From Lachnospiraceae bacterium UBA7054 (GTDB taxonomy: Bacteria; Bacillota; Clostridia; Lachnospirales; Lachnospiraceae), in contig DLAF01000062.1 of assembly GCA_002492725.1 (NCBI GenBank), forward strand, positions 59,919 through 64,992: 5,074 nucleotides of DNA. The letters are read 5' to 3'. A program made the translations under genes and the position numbers. The notes below the pieces were generated by a model. That model did not search any database and was not told the origin of the DNA. It saw only the letters and a list, made by a program, of their open reading frames with translations. Shown here piece by piece: positions 1-5,074 of the stretch (the stretch's first letter is position 1; each line of letters begins with the position of its first letter).

Positions 1-2569
1 GGGCGGCAAGGGCGCCAACCTGGCGGAGATGACGAATCTTGGTCTGCCGATTCCGCAGGGCTTTACCGTAACGACGGAGGCTTGTACAGACTATTATAAT
101 AACGGCAGACAGATCTCGGAGGAGATCAAAGAGCAGATTTTTACAGCACTGGCCGGATTGGAGGAGAAGCAGGGCAAAAAGTTCGGTGATACCGACAATC
201 CCCTTCTCGTGTCGGTGCGTTCCGGTGCGAGGGCTTCCATGCCGGGCATGATGGACACGATCTTAAATCTGGGTCTTACGGATGCGGCCGTGGAGGGTTT
301 CGCGAAGAAGACCGGAAATCCCCGGTTTGCATATGATTCCTACCGCAGATTTATCCAGATGTTCTCCGATGTGGTTATGGAGATCCCCAAATCTTATTTT
401 GAGAGAATCTTAGACGAAATCAAAGAGTCCAAAGGCGTTAAGTACGATACGGATCTGACAGCCGAGGACATGAAAGAGATCATCGTCCGTTTCAAGAATA
501 TTTACACAGAAAACAAAGGCGAAGAGTTCCCGCAGGATCCTAAGGTACAGCTTATGGAGGCGGTAAAAGCGGTCTTCCGTTCCTGGGATAACGAGAGAGC
601 AATCGTTTACAGACGTATGAACGATATCCCCGGCGATTGGGGTACGGCGGTCAACGTGCAGGCGATGGTATTCGGCAATATGGGCGATACCTCCGGCACG
701 GGCGTTGCCTTTACCAGAAATCCTTCCACCGGCGCGAAGGGCATTTACGGCGAATATCTGATCAATGCGCAGGGTGAGGACGTGGTGGCAGGTATCCGTA
801 CACCGCAGCCTATCACCAGACTGGAGCAGGATCTTCCCGAGTGCTATAAACAGTTTATGGAGATTGCAAACCGTCTCGAGAACCATTATCGTGACATGCA
901 GGATATGGAGTTTACCATCGAAGAGGGCAAGCTCTTCTTCTTACAGACCAGAAACGGCAAGCGTACCGCGCCTGCGGCTCTGCAGATTGCGTGCGACTTA
1001 GTGGATGAGGGCAAGATCACGCCGGAGGAGGCGGTGCTGCGTATTGAGGCGAAATCTTTGGATCAGCTCTTACATCCGACCTTTGATTCTGACGCGTTAA
1101 AGGCGGGTCAGGTAGTGGGACAGGCGCTTCCCGCGTCCCCCGGTGCGGCGGCAGGTAAAGTCTACTTCACCGCAAATGAGGCGAAGGAAGCTCATGAGAA
1201 GGGCGAGAGAGTTGTGCTGGTGCGTCTGGAGACTTCCCCGGAGGATATCGAGGGTATGCATGCGGCGGAAGGTATCCTTACCGTAAGAGGCGGTATGACA
1301 TCCCACGCGGCTGTCGTGGCCCGCGGTATGGGCACGGCCTGCGTATCCGGCTGCGGCGAAATTGCCATCAACGAGCAGGAGAAAGTATTTGAATTAGGCG
1401 GAGAGGTGTTCCATGAGGGAGATTACATTTCCCTGGACGGCTCCACCGGTAAGATTTATAAAGGCGATATCAAGACCGTGGAGGCATCCGTCAGCGGCAA
1501 CTTCGGACGAATCATGGAGTGGGCTGACAAGTACCGCAAACTTCAGGTGCGCACCAACGCGGACACGCCCGCAGATGCGGCAAATGCCGTGAAGTACGGC
1601 GCGGAGGGCATCGGCCTTTGCCGTACCGAGCATATGTTCTTCGATCCCGACAGGATTCCGAAGATCAGACAGATGATTCTGGCGAGAACGCAGGAGCAGA
1701 GAGAGAAGGCGTTAAACGCACTGATTCCTTTCCAGAAAGGCGACTTCAAGGCGTTGTATGAAGTGATGGAAGGCAGACCTGTGACCATTCGTTTCCTGGA
1801 TCCCCCGCTGCATGAGTTCGTTCCTACTGAGCAGGCGGATATCGACGATCTGGCGGTCGAGATGATGATGACGGCGGAGGAAGTGCAGGAGATCTGCGAT
1901 TCCCTGCATGAGTTCAATCCGATGATGGGACACAGAGGGTGTCGATTGGCGGTTACTTACCCCGAGATTGCCAAGATGCAGACGAGGGCTGTGATGGAGG
2001 CGGCAATCGAAGTGAAGAACGAGAAGGGTTACGATATCGTACCCGAGATCATGATTCCTCTCGTTGGTGAGAAGAAGGAGCTTAAGTTCGTTAAGGATAT
2101 TGTTGTGGAAGTGGCTGAAGCCGTGAAGAAAGAGAAAAATTCCGATATTCAGTACCACATCGGCACGATGATCGAGATTCCGAGGGCGGCGCTTCTGGCA
2201 AACGAGATCGCGGAGGAGGCAGAGTTCTTCTCCTTTGGCACGAACGATCTGACCCAGATGACCTTCGGATTCTCCCGTGACGACGCGGGCAAGTTCTTAG
2301 GTGATTACTATAAGAACAAGATTTACGAGTCCGATCCTTTTGCAAGGCTCGATCAGAGCGGCGTAGGACAGCTTGTACAGATGGCGGCGGAAAAGGGACG
2401 CGCGACCAGACCGAACATTAAGCTTGGTATCTGCGGCGAGCACGGCGGCGACCCGTCTTCCGTGGAGTTCTGCCATAAGGTGGGACTGACCTATGTTTCC
2501 TGCTCACCGTTCAGGGTGCCGATTGCCAGACTCGCGGCAGCGCAGGCGGCGATCGCGGAGAAGAAGTAG
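1..2569 (+). CDS. ppdK: Pyruvate,phosphate dikinase, 5'-truncated by the window edge
   Basis: Cytosolic enzyme that interconverts ATP + phosphate + pyruvate and AMP + pyrophosphate + phosphoenolpyruvate; anaerobic clostridia use it in PPi-linked glycolysis or gluconeogenesis. The frame is open from base 2 with GGKGANLAE, the conserved N-terminal nucleotide-binding stretch, so the ATG at 29 is internal. 855 residues are visible and about 20 are missing, against about 874 in the family. Numbering from the ATG at 29, I see an ATP-grasp domain (about 1-340) with VRSGARASMPGMMDT at 62-76; a swivelling phosphohistidine domain (about 370-490) with GGMTSHAAVVARGMG and catalytic His426; and a C-terminal TIM barrel with GLCRTEH (Arg532), TIRFLDPPLHE (Arg588), MIEIPRA (Glu716), FGTNDLTQMT (Asn739, Asp740) and GICGEHGG with the general acid/base Cys802. 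Adding 29 gives H455, R561, R617, E745, N768, D769 and C831, the numbering I recall for the C. symbiosum enzyme. All catalytic residues are intact. The Thr two residues before the His, the regulatory site in plants, is present, but no PPDK regulatory protein gene is in view. A terminator follows 100 bases downstream. Confidence 0.98.
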   Translation, partial: GGKGANLAEMTNLGLPIPQGFTVTTEACTDYYNNGRQISEEIKEQIFTALAGLEEKQGKKFGDTDNPLLVSVRSGARASMPGMMDTILNLGLTDAAVEGFAKKTGNPRFAYDSYRRFIQMFSDVVMEIPKSYFERILDEIKESKGVKYDTDLTAEDMKEIIVRFKNIYTENKGEEFPQDPKVQLMEAVKAVFRSWDNERAIVYRRMNDIPGDWGTAVNVQAMVFGNMGDTSGTGVAFTRNPSTGAKGIYGEYLINAQGEDVVAGIRTPQPITRLEQDLPECYKQFMEIANRLENHYRDMQDMEFTIEEGKLFFLQTRNGKRTAPAALQIACDLVDEGKITPEEAVLRIEAKSLDQLLHPTFDSDALKAGQVVGQALPASPGAAAGKVYFTANEAKEAHEKGERVVLVRLETSPEDIEGMHAAEGILTVRGGMTSHAAVVARGMGTACVSGCGEIAINEQEKVFELGGEVFHEGDYISLDGSTGKIYKGDIKTVEASVSGNFGRIMEWADKYRKLQVRTNADTPADAANAVKYGAEGIGLCRTEHMFFDPDRIPKIRQMILARTQEQREKALNALIPFQKGDFKALYEVMEGRPVTIRFLDPPLHEFVPTEQADIDDLAVEMMMTAEEVQEICDSLHEFNPMMGHRGCRLAVTYPEIAKMQTRAVMEAAIEVKNEKGYDIVPEIMIPLVGEKKELKFVKDIVVEVAEAVKKEKNSDIQYHIGTMIEIPRAALLANEIAEEAEFFSFGTNDLTQMTFGFSRDDAGKFLGDYYKNKIYESDPFARLDQSGVGQLVQMAAEKGRATRPNIKLGICGEHGGDPSSVEFCHKVGLTYVSCSPFRVPIARLAAAQAAIAEKK

Positions 2570-2668
2570 GGGAAATAGCTTTTGTTCATGAAGACCACAT
2601 TTTTGCTCCATGCAGACTATAATTTCTGCTGAGAGAGACAGAAGCAATAAGAAAAAACAGTATAATTT

Positions 2669-2710
2669 AGGACCTTGTAGGATGCGTTCTTACAAGGTCC
2701 TTTTCTTTTC
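2669..2710 (+). terminator. Intrinsic terminator of ppdK
   Basis: GGACCTTGTA at 2670-2679 is a perfect inverted repeat of TACAAGGTCC at 2691-2700. A G·T wobble (2680/2690), G-C (2681/2689) and A-T (2682/2688) extend the stem inward to 13 pairs around a five-base loop, and A2669-T2701 extends it outward. The stem runs straight into TTTTCTTTTC at 2701-2710. It lies about 100 bases after the ppdK stop codon and should separate ppdK from everything downstream. Confidence 0.93.
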
Positions 2711-2770
2711 CCTCACCCGCCTCAAAGCATAAAAACGAAGCAATTTCTTTGCCTATTTTTGGGGAAAGGG

Positions 2771-2899
2771 ATGGAAGAGATTAGAATAAATTATAATCTG
2801 CCATCGAAAAAACTTCTTCTGCATGTCTGCTTACTTTTTTTAAAGTTAAAGGTACTATTGAAAAGAAAGAGGAGGAGATGGTTGAGAAGGGGAGGGTAG
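2771..2899 (+). CDS. Possible small ORF of 42 codons; leader peptide or frame-shifted start of the next gene
   Basis: ATG at 2771 opens 42 codons ending in TAG at 2897-2899. The product begins MEEIRINYNLPSKK, continues with a leucine-rich stretch (about residues 15-30) and ends in a very basic, arginine-rich tail. The run GGGGAAAGGG touches the ATG with no spacer, so the ribosome binding site is poor. The tail is read from the purine-rich AGGAGG region that serves the next gene, which makes a functional peptide doubtful. The last 22 bases overlap the gene starting at 2878 in a different frame. A run of seven T at 2835-2841 contains T TTT TTA in the reading phase of this ORF; slipping back one base there would join it to the downstream frame, which is open from 2797. 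It could be a leader peptide, the broken 5' end of the next gene, or chance. Confidence 0.25.
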   Translation: MEEIRINYNLPSKKLLLHVCLLFLKLKVLLKRKRRRWLRRGG

Positions 2900-3591
2900 T
2901 TAGGGATATATTGATGCAAGGAAGAGAAGTTATGCAGCTTACTAAGCTGGACAAGATTATTCCATATGAAATTGATTTGGATTTGTATATGGACAATAAT
3001 CCTTTAGATATGTATTATGAAGGGGTTATTACGGATAAAAACGTTGAAAATGTAAAGGCCCAGATTCTTATGAATAATTTGGAGATAAATAAACCAGCGG
3101 GAGGTAAATCGACATATTATGTTGAAAGAACTGAGAGGGCTGATTTTGAATATGAAACATATTTATTTCAAAAACCATATACGAATAAAATGCAAAATGA
3201 TAGTGAAGAATGGTTTGAACGCAGGATGATATCACTTCAAAACTCTTTAGATGAGCGAGAAAAAGCAGAAATGGAATGTCATATTCCTGAAAACGAGAGA
3301 CCATTGGCGACTGGATATAAAGACAAAGGAGATGAATATTTTGGCAAAAAACGGCAAGGAGAGGCAATGGAAGCGTATGAGGAGAGTGCGGAATGGAATA
3401 TGAAAGCAATTTATCATGCGGCAGCATTAAATGATTTTCAGGAAATGAACAGGTGTATGAGTTTGTTTAAGGAAATGGGGGAAGAGGTAAAGAAATTGGA
3501 AAAGATTGATTTGGATAGAAGAAACAAAATTGAAACAATGATAAAAGTATATGAGAAATTTGTAGATCTTATAAATACGTCTGTTGCTTGA
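2878..3591 (+). CDS. Hypothetical protein with TPR-like helical C-terminal half
   Basis: I do not recognise this 237-residue protein. No signal peptide or membrane segment is visible, so it is probably cytoplasmic. Residues 1-105 look like a mixed alpha/beta region rich in Asp, Asn and Tyr. Residues 106-140 are a charged helical stretch (DSEEWFERRMISLQNSLDER). From about residue 146 the pattern GYKDKGDEYF, EAMEAYEESAEW, AIYHAAALNDFQEMNRCM is spaced like one or two tetratricopeptide helix pairs, followed by a Lys/Glu-rich helix to the end. The start is uncertain. ATG 2878 has AGGAGG only two bases upstream (GAGG at five). ATG 2914 has AGGGA at seven. ATG 2932 has AGGA at nine and would remove 18 residues. 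The frame is also open upstream to 2797. The gene is AT-rich (33% G+C in 3001-3060), unlike ppdK. No terminator follows it. Confidence 0.75.
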   Translation: MVEKGRVVRDILMQGREVMQLTKLDKIIPYEIDLDLYMDNNPLDMYYEGVITDKNVENVKAQILMNNLEINKPAGGKSTYYVERTERADFEYETYLFQKPYTNKMQNDSEEWFERRMISLQNSLDEREKAEMECHIPENERPLATGYKDKGDEYFGKKRQGEAMEAYEESAEWNMKAIYHAAALNDFQEMNRCMSLFKEMGEEVKKLEKIDLDRRNKIETMIKVYEKFVDLINTSVA

Positions 3592-3618
3592 CAATGCCAA
3601 ATCATGGAAAAGTGTATA
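3588..3618 (+). promoter_or_regulatory. Weak candidate promoter overlapping the stop codon of the unknown gene
   Basis: A consensus -35 hexamer TTGACA (3588-3593) overlaps the TGA stop at 3589-3591. Nineteen bases later comes TGTATA (3613-3618), inside the AT-rich run GTATATAT. The spacer is longer than the usual 17 and the -10 is imperfect. If active it would give a roughly 100-base 5' leader to the lipoprotein gene. Confidence 0.22.
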
Positions 3619-3661
3619 TATCAGATGTTATGATTGAGTATTCTCATGTTGACAGATTCTT

Positions 3662-3689
3662 TTGAACCTTAGATTGAAGTACATATAAG
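3662..3689 (+). promoter_or_regulatory. Candidate sigma-A-type promoter of the lipoprotein gene
   Basis: TTGAAC (3662-3667; four of six consensus bases) is followed after 16 bases by TATAAG (3684-3689; five of six). Transcription would begin near 3696, leaving a short untranslated leader that just holds the ribosome binding site at 3709-3713. A perfect TTGACA lies slightly upstream at 3649-3654, but nothing resembling a -10 sits at a suitable distance from it. Confidence 0.4.
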
Positions 3690-3708
3690 TTTATTTTGTG
3701 TGAATAAA

Positions 3709-3723
3709 AGGAGAATTCAAGTG
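3709..3723 (+). promoter_or_regulatory. Ribosome binding site that decides the lipoprotein start
   Basis: AGGAG at 3709-3713 is followed by AATTCAA (seven bases) and then GTG at 3721. An in-frame GTG at 3700 is the longest possible start, but it lies upstream of this site and has no Shine-Dalgarno of its own. The GTG at 3721 is therefore preferred. Confidence 0.8.
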
Positions 3724-4809
3724 AAAGCAGCAGGCAGTAGGAAGAAAGACAAAGTCATAGCCATATTGGGAATTGCGACGACGCTTATGTTGCTTGTGGG
3801 ATGTGAAAGGCATGAAAAACCGAAACAAACAGAGCAGGAAGAGGCGGATATTGCTTCGCAATTACAGCAGGAAATAGAAGAGGAAAGCTTATTGGATGAA
3901 ATGTCGCCCAATCAATCTGAAGAGACGGGGCAGTCATTAGACGAGGAGTTTGGTGATCAGGTACGGGATGAACTGGATGCAGACAGAATCATAGAGGAAC
4001 AGTCTTTTCAAGTAGAGTTAAATGATTGGGGAGAAGTGAGGTTTGTGTCATACGAGCCTGCTCCTTCGGAAAGAGACCTACGGGAAGATGTAACTTTCTA
4101 TTTATTAAGAAATGATGAAATCCTGTATCAGTTTCCATATATCGGTGAAAATCATACCGGTTATGATTTTTATTGGAATGTGAAGTTTGTCATGTTTACA
4201 GATACAAATGCTGATACGAAGGAAGATGTGGTCATAGGTGCGGAATATATGACGGGTATTGGACCGCAAGGTGCGGTTCCGCATACGATAGTACGGATTT
4301 ATGAGGATTGTGGAGATTATTTTACTTATAACGAAGAACTCAGTGATAACATAAATGACTATCTCCCGTGGGAAAGCAATGTGCTGGCGAAAGATATCAA
4401 ACGATTGATTCAACTGACAAATGGAAATAAACCACTTACAAATTATGAAAGCTATACGGGAAAATGGACTGTAGACCCCGGATATGTAGCAGCATATGAG
4501 AATCCTATGCCGGAGAGTGGAAACGAGCTAATATGCAGTATCAGCAATGGTAATGAATTTTACGGAAATTTTTTTATGGAACAGGAAATGACAGAGCGGA
4601 TTGCGACAGTAGAAAATATTGTCGGCACGATTCAGAATGGCGAATTGTTTTATGATTTTACAGACGATGGCTGGGGAGGTGTGGGAACGCTTCATATTAT
4701 ATTTTTGCCCAATCAGATCAATGTGGAAGTCCTGAACCTTCAGAAAGCGGAAGAAAATGCAAGTGGATATGGAATATCGCGAACTTATGAGATGACCATA
4801 AGAAAATGA
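3721..4809 (+). CDS. Secreted lipoprotein of unknown function, two apparent domains
   Basis: A 362-residue protein from GTG 3721. A basic N-terminus (KAAGSRKKDK), a hydrophobic core (VIAILGIATTLMLL) and the lipobox LVGC give a type II signal peptide with lipidation and anchoring at Cys28 on the outer face of the cytoplasmic membrane. Residues 29 to about 100 are a Glu/Gln/Asp-rich, probably disordered tether. A first folded region (about 100-235) contains FVMFTDTNADTKEDVVIGA; its Asp161, Asn163, Asp165 and Asp169 are spaced like an EF-hand or dockerin-type calcium loop, then comes TGIGPQGAVPHTIVRIYED. A second region (about 240-362) begins ESYTGKW (Trp249), has FTDDGWGG (Trp318) and alternating beta-strand patterns, which suggests a small beta-barrel or sandwich. 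I recall similar tails in other Lachnospiraceae lipoproteins but cannot name a family. The lipoprotein assignment is secure; substrate and role are unknown. Composition is intermediate (42% G+C in 4201-4260). I see no terminator after it. Confidence 0.9.
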   Translation: MKAAGSRKKDKVIAILGIATTLMLLVGCERHEKPKQTEQEEADIASQLQQEIEEESLLDEMSPNQSEETGQSLDEEFGDQVRDELDADRIIEEQSFQVELNDWGEVRFVSYEPAPSERDLREDVTFYLLRNDEILYQFPYIGENHTGYDFYWNVKFVMFTDTNADTKEDVVIGAEYMTGIGPQGAVPHTIVRIYEDCGDYFTYNEELSDNINDYLPWESNVLAKDIKRLIQLTNGNKPLTNYESYTGKWTVDPGYVAAYENPMPESGNELICSISNGNEFYGNFFMEQEMTERIATVENIVGTIQNGELFYDFTDDGWGGVGTLHIIFLPNQINVEVLNLQKAEENASGYGISRTYEMTIRK

Positions 4810-4960
4810 GAAATAAGCAGACTCTGGTTCAAACGATTTATCAATAGGTGAGATATTTTAAGGAAACCGATGAAGATTTCTGAGGATGACAGGCTACTCC
4901 TTCAAATAATTTCGAGATAAGAAAAAAGCTGGGAACTGTCTTGTAGCGTCCGACATTTTC
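4810..4960 (+). other. Non-coding spacer between the lipoprotein and the structured leader
   Basis: No gene of normal length and no intrinsic terminator is visible here. The only reading frame with a passable ribosome binding site is a 16-codon one (ATG 4870, TAA 4918-4920, AAGGA five bases upstream), which resembles nothing I know. Read-through from the lipoprotein gene into the downstream leader is possible. Confidence 0.6.
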
Positions 4961-4969
4961 TGATAGTAT
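4941..4969 (+). promoter_or_regulatory. Candidate extended -10 promoter of the structured leader
   Basis: TGATAGTAT at 4961-4969 fits an extended -10 (TG, one base, then TAGTAT at 4964-4969). A weak -35, TTGTAG (4941-4946), lies 17 bases upstream of the hexamer. An overlapping alternative -10 is TATATT (4967-4972; five of six consensus bases). Transcription from either would start near 4976-4980, just before the paired segments, giving an untranslated leader of about 95 bases. Confidence 0.35.
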
Positions 4970-4982
4970 ATTCACATGGGGT

Positions 4983-5070
4983 ACTGCCATAACGGGTAGG
5001 CGGTCAGTCCTTCTTCGCGGAGGGACTATCCCTCCGACAACGGGTAAAAACGGGAAAGGAGGGATTGCTT
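4983..5070 (+). promoter_or_regulatory. Structured 5' leader with alternative hairpins controlling a ribosome binding site
   Basis: First hairpin: ACTGCC (4983-4988) pairs with GGCGGT (4999-5004) around a ten-base loop, with one wobble. Immediately after, AGTCCTTC (5006-5013) pairs with GAGGGACT (5020-5027; one wobble, extendable by T5014·G5019). Competing with this, CGGAGGGA (5018-5025) pairs perfectly with TCCCTCCG (5029-5036) around a three-base loop. Finally, ATCCCTCC (5028-5035) pairs perfectly with GGAGGGAT (5058-5065), which is the Shine-Dalgarno region of the gene at 5071. Hairpin 5018-5036 therefore frees the ribosome binding site, whereas hairpin 5006-5027 leaves 5028-5035 free to block it. 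The pairings are seen directly; the switching function is inferred. No known riboswitch class is recognised. Confidence 0.55.
4991..5056 (+). repeat. Short direct repeats AACGGGTA / AACGGGTA / AACGGGAA
   Basis: AACGGGTA occurs at 4991-4998 and again at 5039-5046, and the variant AACGGGAA is at 5049-5056. The first copy fills most of the loop of the 4983-5004 hairpin. The other two lie in the single-stranded stretch between segment 3 and the Shine-Dalgarno site. They may be protein or RNA contact sites, or may only reflect the low complexity of the leader. Confidence 0.5.
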
Positions 5071-5074
5071 ATGA
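5071..5074 (+). CDS. First codon of a gene truncated by the window end; possibly a small holin-like toxin
   Basis: Only ATG plus one base is present. The start is called from its context: AAAGGAGGG (5055-5063), close to a perfect anti-16S match, followed by a seven-base spacer ATTGCTT and the ATG. The product cannot be read. From memory, structured leaders of this appearance precede very short hydrophobic 'putative holin-like toxin' genes in Clostridia, but nothing inside the window can confirm it. Any gene under translational control would fit equally well. Confidence 0.5.

Noticed and set aside
29..31. ATG at 29 as the start of ppdK
   Set aside because: The frame is open upstream to the window edge and encodes the conserved GGKGANLAE stretch, so the true start lies before base 1.
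410..2345. Several long open frames on the minus strand inside ppdK (for example 410-886, 1543-1917, 1712-2158)
   Set aside because: They are antisense to an intact, highly conserved enzyme gene. Their products are rich in His, Cys, Ser and Arg with no recognisable motifs, as expected for shadows of a G+C-rich coding frame.
2669..2710. Terminator acting in both directions
   Set aside because: On the minus strand the stem is followed by CTAAATTATACTG before any T run, so the U-tract is not adjacent to the hairpin.
2618..2797. Three perfect TATAAT hexamers at 2618-2623, 2661-2666 and 2792-2797 as promoters
   Set aside because: None has an acceptable -35 at 16-18 bases upstream or an extended -10 TG. 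The second abuts the terminator stem, so a transcript from it would stop almost at once. The third could drive the unknown gene, but the support is too thin to annotate.
2781..2996. Minus-strand open frame of 71 codons over the start of the unknown gene
   Set aside because: Its Ser/Ile/Leu-rich product is the mirror of the purine-rich + strand and it has no convincing ribosome binding site. The + strand frame is longer and more protein-like.
3700..3702. GTG at 3700 as the lipoprotein start
   Set aside because: It lies upstream of the AGGAG at 3709-3713 and has no ribosome binding site. GTG at 3721 has ideal spacing and gives a standard-length lipoprotein signal peptide.
4870..4920. 16-codon ORF (MKISEDDRLLLQIISR) with AAGGA upstream
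   Set aside because: Too short to distinguish from chance, and no recognisable motif or conserved context is visible. It is mentioned only in the spacer entry.
4907..4931. Minus-strand terminator using the T run complementary to the A run at 4922-4927
   Set aside because: No complementary stem precedes it on that strand, so I cannot support an antisense transcript ending there.

Overview
The window holds the nearly complete 3' part of a core metabolic gene, followed by about 2.5 kb of accessory-looking DNA. It points to a member of the Clostridia, most likely a Lachnospiraceae gut anaerobe. The main evidence is a pyruvate,phosphate dikinase whose landmark residues fall at a constant offset of 29 from the positions I recall for the Clostridium symbiosum enzyme. 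Strong AGGAGG-type ribosome binding sites and a Gram-positive style lipoprotein fit the same assignment.

Layout, all genes on the + strand: (1) 1-2569, ppdK, missing only about 20 N-terminal codons at the window edge. (2) 2570-2877, an intergenic stretch with a strong intrinsic terminator (2669-2710) and a 42-codon reading frame (2771-2899) that runs into the next gene. (3) 2878-3591, an unrecognised AT-rich gene with a charged, TPR-like helical C-terminal half. (4) 3592-3720, a spacer with promoter-like hexamers. (5) 3721-4809, a lipoprotein of unknown function with two apparent domains; its best start is the GTG at 3721. (6) 4810-5070, a non-coding stretch whose last ~90 bases form an unusually structured leader. 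(7) 5071 to the end, the first codon of a gene cut off by the window, preceded by an excellent Shine-Dalgarno sequence.

The most interesting element is the leader at 4983-5070. Four segments can pair in a chain, 1:2, 2:3 and 3:4. Segment 4 is the ribosome binding site of the truncated gene, and segments 2 and 4 contain the same seven-base word GGAGGGA. Pairing 2:3 would expose the ribosome binding site; pairing 1:2 together with 3:4 would bury it. This has the logic of an attenuator or translational switch. From memory only, leaders of this look precede very small hydrophobic 'putative holin-like toxin' genes in Clostridia, which would make this the edge of a type I toxin-antitoxin-like locus. 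The reading frame needed to test that lies outside the window.

Base composition changes sharply along the window. Sampled 60-base lines give 62% G+C in ppdK (1261-1320), 33% in the unknown gene (3001-3060), 42% in the lipoprotein (4201-4260) and 58% in the leader (4981-5040). The genes after ppdK show no functional link to it, and the terminator separates them transcriptionally. I see no transposase, integrase, tRNA, rRNA or CRISPR array.
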